A stretch of 64,000 nucleotides of DNA, taken from NCBI GenBank assembly GCA_963775085.1, contig CAVZHO010000005.1:1-64000 (forward strand), given 5' to 3'. The notes beneath the pieces are model-generated. The model did not search any database, was not told the DNA's origin, and saw only the letters and a list, made by a program, of their open reading frames with translations. Source of the stretch: JAAFIP01 sp963775085 (GTDB taxonomy: Bacteria > Pseudomonadota > Gammaproteobacteria > Burkholderiales > Burkholderiaceae_C). A program made the translations under genes and the position numbers. Every line of letters begins with the position of its first letter. Positions within the stretch are counted from its first letter, which is position 1. Positions 59,696 through 64,000 of this stretch are shown one piece after another.

Positions 59696-60781
59696 ATGGA
59701 TCACGATTTTTGGCTTTCTTGCGGCTTTGACGGCCTGCAACGCACCCCCGCTGGCACGCTGGCCCCTACCGACGCGTATTGGCGCTGGCTGCTGGCGCGG
59801 CCCGAGCTGCTGCTGCTGCCCGAGTCGTGCCCGGCCGAGCGGCGCTTGCACGGTGCGCTGCTGGAGGCGCCGACCAGGGCCGTCAACCCCGAGGCGCTCA
59901 AAGCCTTTAAAGACCCGGATGCGCGCGAGAGCAATACCTACTTTTTGCGCTTTCGCGATGGCGTGCTGGCCGCTGGCACGCTGGAGGCCTACTACGCCAA
60001 GCTGTTTCGCGCCAGCAGCATCACCATCCCGCCCCTGTTTATCGACCTGATGGTGCAGGCCATCTTGCGCAACATCTTGGCGGATGAAACCGACGCCCAA
60101 GTGCTGCGCGCCGCCGAGCTGCTGTTTCGCCCGCAGCGCGTGGCCAGCAACGAGGGCCGCATCATCGCGGGCGACCAGGAGGCGCTGGACAACGCGAACG
60201 AGACCGGTGGCATCGGCGATCTGGGTCGGCTCTTGATGCAAAACAAGGTGCAGATGACCGACGCGCAAATGCAGGTGCTGGGCCAGGACAACGCGGTGCA
60301 GTTTTGGGCCAACGTGGCCAAGCCCACCTACCGCTACGGCTGGCTGCTGGATATGACGCACGAGGTCAGCGCGCAATTTGGCGAAGGCCAGCATGCCTTC
60401 AGCTTCCAGCTGGCGCGCAGCACCAGCGGCCTCAAATCCCTGGCCCGCGTGCTGGAGCGGTGGATAGCCCACTTTCACGCGGTCGAGGTGCGCATCCAGC
60501 CCCTGGCCAAGGTAGACGACCCGGCCTGGCGCTGGCACATCGGCCTGGATGCCGAGAGCACCACGCTGCTCAACGCCCTGTACAACCAAGAGGCGGTGGA
60601 CGATGCCCGCATGCAGCGGTTGATCAGCCTGTTTAGACTGGAGTTTGTCAACCCGGCCGAGATGCGCGCCGATCTGGTAGGTAAACCCGTGTACCTGGGC
60701 CTGGCGATGGCGCCGGGTGGCCTGCTGCGCGTGAAGCCGCAAAACCTGCTGATCAACTTGCCGCTGGCAACCGCTTCCTAA
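59696..60781 (+). CDS. Conserved Burkholderiales protein of unknown function (DUF6352-like)
   Basis: A 361-residue soluble protein starting MDHDFWLSCGFDGLQRTPAG. Blocks WRWLLARPELLLLPESCPAE, NTYFLRFRDGVLAAGTLEAY and WRWHIGLDAESTTLLNALYN are well conserved in my recollection of Comamonadaceae proteins. I cannot assign a function. It lies just before trpD and is separated from it by an inverted repeat. Confidence 0.72.
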   Translation: MDHDFWLSCGFDGLQRTPAGTLAPTDAYWRWLLARPELLLLPESCPAERRLHGALLEAPTRAVNPEALKAFKDPDARESNTYFLRFRDGVLAAGTLEAYYAKLFRASSITIPPLFIDLMVQAILRNILADETDAQVLRAAELLFRPQRVASNEGRIIAGDQEALDNANETGGIGDLGRLLMQNKVQMTDAQMQVLGQDNAVQFWANVAKPTYRYGWLLDMTHEVSAQFGEGQHAFSFQLARSTSGLKSLARVLERWIAHFHAVEVRIQPLAKVDDPAWRWHIGLDAESTTLLNALYNQEAVDDARMQRLISLFRLEFVNPAEMRADLVGKPVYLGLAMAPGGLLRVKPQNLLINLPLATAS

Positions 60782-60788
60782 GTGCCTT

Positions 60789-60911
60789 GGGAGGTAACGC
60801 AAAAAACGCTAAAAAAGAAATATAAAAAACGCAAAAATAGAATTTTCAAATAGTTTTTTGGCTGTTTTTTTGCGCTTTCATCTCACTTTTGCGTTTTTTG
60901 CGTTACCTCCC
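60789..60911. repeat. 21-bp perfect inverted repeat around an AT-rich core
   Basis: GGGAGGTAACGCAAAAAACG with the next C (60789-60809) is the exact reverse complement of the sequence at 60891-60911 (GCGTTTTTTGCGTTACCTCC with the next C). The core between the arms is about 80 bp and very AT-rich. A related half-site lies near 50150-50193. Confidence 0.88.
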
Positions 60912-60952
60912 AGTCTTTCCAGTCAACCAAGACCCTGCGTAGAATCCAAGCC

Positions 60953-61990
60953 ATGCCCAACACCGTCAAGATCACCCCCCAGGAAGCCCTGCAGCGCACC
61001 ATCGAGCACCGCGAGATATTCCATGATGAGATGCTGCACGTGGTGCGCCAGATCATGTCGGGCGAGATGTCACCGGTGATGATGGCGGCGCTGATTACCG
61101 GGCTGCGCGTGAAGAAGGAAACCATTGGCGAGATCACGGCTGCCGCGCAGGTGATGCGCGAGTTTTCTACCAAGGTGCTGGTGGCAGACAAAACCCACCT
61201 GGTAGACATCGTGGGCACGGGCGGCGACGGCTCCAGCACCTTCAATATTTCTACCTGCAGCATGTTTGTGGCGGCCGCAGCCGGTGCCAAGGTCAGCAAG
61301 CACGGCGGGCGCAGTGTCAGCAGCAAGTCGGGCAGCGCCGATGTACTGGAGGCGCTGGGCATCAACATCAACCTGTCACCCGAAAAAATCGCGCAATGCA
61401 TCGAGCAGGTGGGCATCGGCTTTATGTTTGCGCCCAATCACCACAGCGCCATGAAGCATGTGGCCCCGATCCGCAAAGAGCTGGGCGTGCGCACCATTTT
61501 CAACATCCTGGGGCCACTCACCAATCCGGCCAGCGCGCCCAATATCCTGATGGGCGTGTTCCACCCCGACCTGGTGGGCATCCAGGTGCGCGCCTTGCAG
61601 CGCCTGGGCGCAGAGCATGCGCTGGTGGTCTATGGCCGCGACGGCATGGACGAGGTGAGCCTGGGCGCCGCCACGCTGGTGGGCGAGTTGAAAGACGGCA
61701 GCATCACCGAATACGAAATTCACCCCGAAGATTTTGGCTTCCAGATGGCCAGCAACCGCGCACTGCGGGTCGACACCCCCGAGCAGTCCAAAGCCATGCT
61801 GCTGGCCGTGCTGGACAACCAGCCGGGTGCCGCGCGTGACATTGTGGTGTTGAACACGGGCGCGGCTTTGTATGCGGCTAACGTCGCTAAAACCATGAAA
61901 GACGGCGTATTACTTGCGCAAACAGCTATTGAATCAGGAGCGGCTAAGGCAAAGTTGCAGGCATTTGTTGCGGCAACCAAAGCGGACTGA
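60953..61990 (+). CDS. trpD: Anthranilate phosphoribosyltransferase
   Basis: A 345-residue TrpD. The PRPP-binding glycine-rich motif VDIVGTGGDGSSTFNIST is intact, followed by KVSKHGGRSVSSKSGSADVL, MFAPNHHSAMKHVAPIRKEL and LGPLTNPASAPNILMGVFHP. It transfers phosphoribose to anthranilate in tryptophan synthesis. trpC should follow directly, but a toxin-antitoxin pair has been placed in between on the opposite strand. Confidence 0.96.
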   Translation: MPNTVKITPQEALQRTIEHREIFHDEMLHVVRQIMSGEMSPVMMAALITGLRVKKETIGEITAAAQVMREFSTKVLVADKTHLVDIVGTGGDGSSTFNISTCSMFVAAAAGAKVSKHGGRSVSSKSGSADVLEALGININLSPEKIAQCIEQVGIGFMFAPNHHSAMKHVAPIRKELGVRTIFNILGPLTNPASAPNILMGVFHPDLVGIQVRALQRLGAEHALVVYGRDGMDEVSLGAATLVGELKDGSITEYEIHPEDFGFQMASNRALRVDTPEQSKAMLLAVLDNQPGAARDIVVLNTGAALYAANVAKTMKDGVLLAQTAIESGAAKAKLQAFVAATKAD

Positions 61991-62024
61991 GGTGACCTGG
62001 TGAATTGGCCGGAATTTGCAACCG

Positions 62025-62435
62025 TCACGCAAACGGGTTGACTACCCTGACACCTTCAATCACCTGCCCGGTATTCAAATCCTCCGTCACCAACTCCTGC
62101 GCACCGCAGCGCACAGCGGCGGCTACGATGGCGGCATCCCAGTAGGAGATTTGGTGTTGTTGGCTGATTTGCGCTGCTTGGGCGACCAGTGTGGCATCTA
62201 TGGCGACTTTGGCGCGGGGGATGAATTGGCGCAGCAGGGTGTTGGCAGCGTCTATTGAAATGCTGCCCGCCCGTTTTCGGGTGGCATTGGCATAGAACTC
62301 TTGTAGAACTTGCGCAGAAATCACCCAGTCCATGGGCACCACAAGATCAATGGCTATTTGCCGTTTGGCTGACTCAGCCGGGTCGGCTGAGATGGTGTAG
62401 AGCAGGATATTGGTGTCGAAAAAACGCTGCGTCAT
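62025..62435 (-). CDS. VapC-like PIN-domain toxin
   Basis: A 136-residue PIN nuclease. Asp in FFDTNILLY near residue 7, Glu in VLQEFYANATR and Asp in YWDAAIVAAA near 98 form the metal-binding acidic cluster. Such toxins cut tRNA or rRNA. Its start overlaps the antitoxin stop by 4 bp, as in VapBC modules. All catalytic residues are kept, so it should be active. Confidence 0.88.
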   Translation of the reverse strand: MTQRFFDTNILLYTISADPAESAKRQIAIDLVVPMDWVISAQVLQEFYANATRKRAGSISIDAANTLLRQFIPRAKVAIDATLVAQAAQISQQHQISYWDAAIVAAAVRCGAQELVTEDLNTGQVIEGVRVVNPFA

Positions 62436-62713
62436 GCGCCGGTGCCAGGTGTGCCAGCATCAAACTCGCGCCGTAGGGCTGCGCGGTCATGGATGTCTTC
62501 GCGGGACAGGCGATCTTTGGCTGAGAAGTTGCCGGTGCTAGCGGCTAAGTCAAATGTTGCAATCAATGCCGCGCGGTCTGCTGCGCTGGGGTTAGGCCGC
62601 AAACTTTGCAGGTAGTCGCGCACCAAGGCGCTCACGCTGGTGCCGCGCTCGGCGGCCACAATGCGGGCGGTGCGGTAGGTGTTGTCGTCCAGACTCAGGG
62701 TGATATTGCTCAT
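62432..62713 (-). CDS. Ribbon-helix-helix-type antitoxin partner of VapC
   Basis: A 93-residue protein, MSNITLSLDDNTYRTARIVA and AERGTSVSALVRDYLQSLRP, a ribbon-helix-helix pattern. The C-terminal part (DRLSREDIHDRAALRREFD) would bind the toxin. The frame opens slightly upstream, but MSNITLSL is the family start. The pair stands between trpD and trpC. Confidence 0.85.
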   Translation of the reverse strand: MSNITLSLDDNTYRTARIVAAERGTSVSALVRDYLQSLRPNPSAADRAALIATFDLAASTGNFSAKDRLSREDIHDRAALRREFDAGTPGTGA

Positions 62714-62814
62714 AGCCGCAGTATAACGCAGTTGCACATTAACTGTGAAACTGTGGCAGTGACCAAAATGCTGCGGTGACAGCCACCGGTACCATTAACC
62801 GCGATAATTCAACC

Positions 62815-63653
62815 ATGTCTGATATCCTCCAAAAAATCGTAGAAGTGAAGCGCCAGGAAATCGCAGCGGCGCTAAAAAAGATGCCGTTTGCCGCCATGCG
62901 TGCCGATGCCGAGAGCCGGGTGCTGGTGCGCGACTATGTGGGTGCCATGCGTGCCAAGATCGCCGCAGGTCAAGCAGCGGTGATTGCGGAGGTGAAAAAG
63001 GCCAGCCCCTCCAAAGGCGTGCTGCGCGAAGACTTTTTTGCCGCCGATATTGCCCAGAGCTATGCCGATGGCAACAGCGAGACCAAGAAGAAGGGCGAAG
63101 CACTGATTAACGCAGCCTGTTTGTCGGTGCTCACTGACAAACAGTTTTTCCAGGGTTCGGCGGACTATCTTCGCCAGGCGCGGGCCAGTTGCCAGCTGCC
63201 GGTGCTGCGCAAGGACTTTATGGTCGACCCCTACCAAATCTACGAGTCCCGCGCCATGGGCGCAGACTGCATTTTGCTGATTGCGGCCTGCCTGAATGAC
63301 GCGCAGATGGCCGATTTGCAGGCCATTGCCATCGGCCTGGACATGGCGGTGCTGGTGGAGGTGCATGACCGCGCCGAGCTGGAGCGCGCCTTGAAGCTCA
63401 AGCATGTGCCCAACCAGACGATGCTGGGCATCAATAACCGCAACCTGAAAACCTTTGAGGTGTCATTGGACACTACCCTGTCGATGCTGGCCGATGTGCC
63501 TGCCAAGACAAGTTGCTGGTGACCGAAAGCGGTATCACCAGCCGCGCCGACGTGCAAAAAATGCGCACAGCGGGCATTCATGCCTTTCTGGTGGGCGAGG
63601 CCTTTATGCGCGCCGAGGAGCCGGGGCTGGAGTTGGCGGCTTTGTTTGCTTAG
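62815..63653 (+). pseudogene. trpC: Indole-3-glycerol phosphate synthase with a frameshift near its 3' end
   Basis: Residues 1-235 read as TrpC: MSDILQKIVEVKRQEIAAAL, AEVKKASPSKGVLREDFFA, LRKDFMVDPYQIYESRAMGA, EVHDRAELERAL and GINNRNLKTFEV. Near 63503-63510 one base is missing; the first frame stops at SCW, while the next frame continues KLLVTESGITSRADVQKMRT and ends LELAALFA. Restoring one G (GCCAAGGACAAG) would rebuild the gene. An extra NSETKKKGEALIN stretch interrupts the usual YADGAACLSVLTD core, also unusual. It may be a true null allele or a sequencing error. Confidence 0.85.
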
Positions 63654-63713
63654 GCACACCACGCCCCGTGCGCAGGCTTTGAGCGGAAATTGCCATGCCT
63701 GGACGGCCCATTA

Positions 63714-63760
63714 AATGCTATATATACCATAGCTGCTTACGTCCTGGCGACAGGGACTAG
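63714..63760. repeat. Bipartite palindromic repeat (copy 14)
   Basis: ATGCTATATATACCATAGCT followed by GCTTACGTCCTGGCGACAGG and ACTAG. It lies between trpC and ung, and its terminal AGAGG may serve as the ung ribosome-binding site. Confidence 0.85.
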
Positions 63761-63768
63761 AGGCCTAT

Positions 63769-64000
63769 TTGACACTTAATTTGTTCGACGCAGAGCCCGC
63801 CAGCGACGCAGCACGGCTCGGCGCCTGGCAGCCACAGACTTGGCCCGTTGCAGCGGACTGGCAAGCGCTGGTGGACGCATTCTGCGGCAGTGCCCCGGGC
63901 ATGCAGCTCGGCCAGTTTGTGCAGCAGCGCCTGGCCGCTGGCGCGCGGGTGTACCCCCCCCAGCCCCTGCGGGCGCTGGCGCTGACGGCGCTGCGCGAGG
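63769..64000 (+). CDS. ung: Uracil-DNA glycosylase, 5' part
   Basis: The open frame reads TLNLFDAEPASDAARLGAWQ and LGQFVQQRLAAGARVYPPQP, then LRALALTALREV, which matches the N-terminal region of family-1 uracil-DNA glycosylase before the GQDPYH motif (beyond the edge). No ATG is available; TTG at 63769 with AGAGG five bases upstream, within the end of repeat copy 14, is the most likely start. The gene runs off the right edge. Confidence 0.8.
   Translation, partial: MTLNLFDAEPASDAARLGAWQPQTWPVAADWQALVDAFCGSAPGMQLGQFVQQRLAAGARVYPPQPLRALALTALRE

Noticed and set aside
59624..60802. Minus-strand open frame of 392 codons opposite the conserved unknown gene
   Set aside because: Shadow frame; the opposite frame shows conserved blocks and proper start.

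Overview
The window looks like a chromosomal segment of a betaproteobacterium of the order Burkholderiales, most likely the Comamonadaceae (Rhodoferax/Polaromonas/Acidovorax-like). Reasons: gene order (slmA-argB, metX-metW, split metH, trpD-trpC, a joined spc and alpha ribosomal operon), a Bug-type periplasmic receptor, moderately high GC, and two dispersed palindromic repeat families that I associate with this family. These are reading-based calls; no search was run.

Layout. 1-3.6 kb: minus-strand catabolic operon (Bug receptor, 4,5-dihydroxyphthalate decarboxylase-like protein, two class II aldolase-fold proteins). 3.7-6.9 kb: tRNA-Arg(CCG), a membrane-anchored cytochrome c, a conserved unknown protein, a YheT-like hydrolase and an NTF2-like protein. 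6.9-15.9 kb: tRNA-fMet and a 17-gene operon from rplN to rplQ, starting at a probable sigma-70 promoter near 16.05 kb. 16.2-22.4 kb: patatin, then a divergent non-phosphorylative sugar-acid catabolic cluster. 22.4-28.7 kb: slmA, argB, pgk, gshA, a zinc metallopeptidase and an EF-hand protein. 28.8-31.8 kb: a decayed TMEM189/CarF-like desaturase and a chromate-resistance pair. 31.8-36.9 kb: methionine block, metX-metW behind a SAM-II-type riboswitch and metH behind an SAH riboswitch. 36.9-45 kb: a cyclic-nucleotide-binding protein, acyl-CoA ligase, pntAB, a Nudix hydrolase and a KefB/C-type antiporter. 45-51.2 kb: five-gene operon of SPFH protein, DUF4178-like protein, DUF350-like protein, membrane spermidine-synthase-like protein and FAD amine oxidase-like protein. 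51.3-52.4 kb: DUF2946-like and YcnI-like proteins. 52.4-58.8 kb: accessory region with a vanadium-haloperoxidase gene flanked by two copies of the amn 3' end, decayed toxin-antitoxin modules and small membrane proteins. 58.8-64 kb: polysaccharide deacetylase, a conserved unknown protein, trpD, a VapBC-type module, a frameshifted trpC and the start of ung.

How it works together. The methionine block is controlled by two different RNA sensors, so SAM and SAH levels can set homoserine acylation and homocysteine remethylation separately. The most unusual feature is a bipartite palindromic repeat of about 46 bp, seen about 14 times. It lies mostly between genes, but it also sits in frame inside metH and twice inside the amine oxidase gene; an unrelated GC-rich palindromic repeat sits in frame inside metX. 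The least characterised multi-gene system is the SPFH/DUF4178/DUF350/SpeE-like/amine-oxidase operon, which looks like a membrane-associated polyamine or envelope-stress system.
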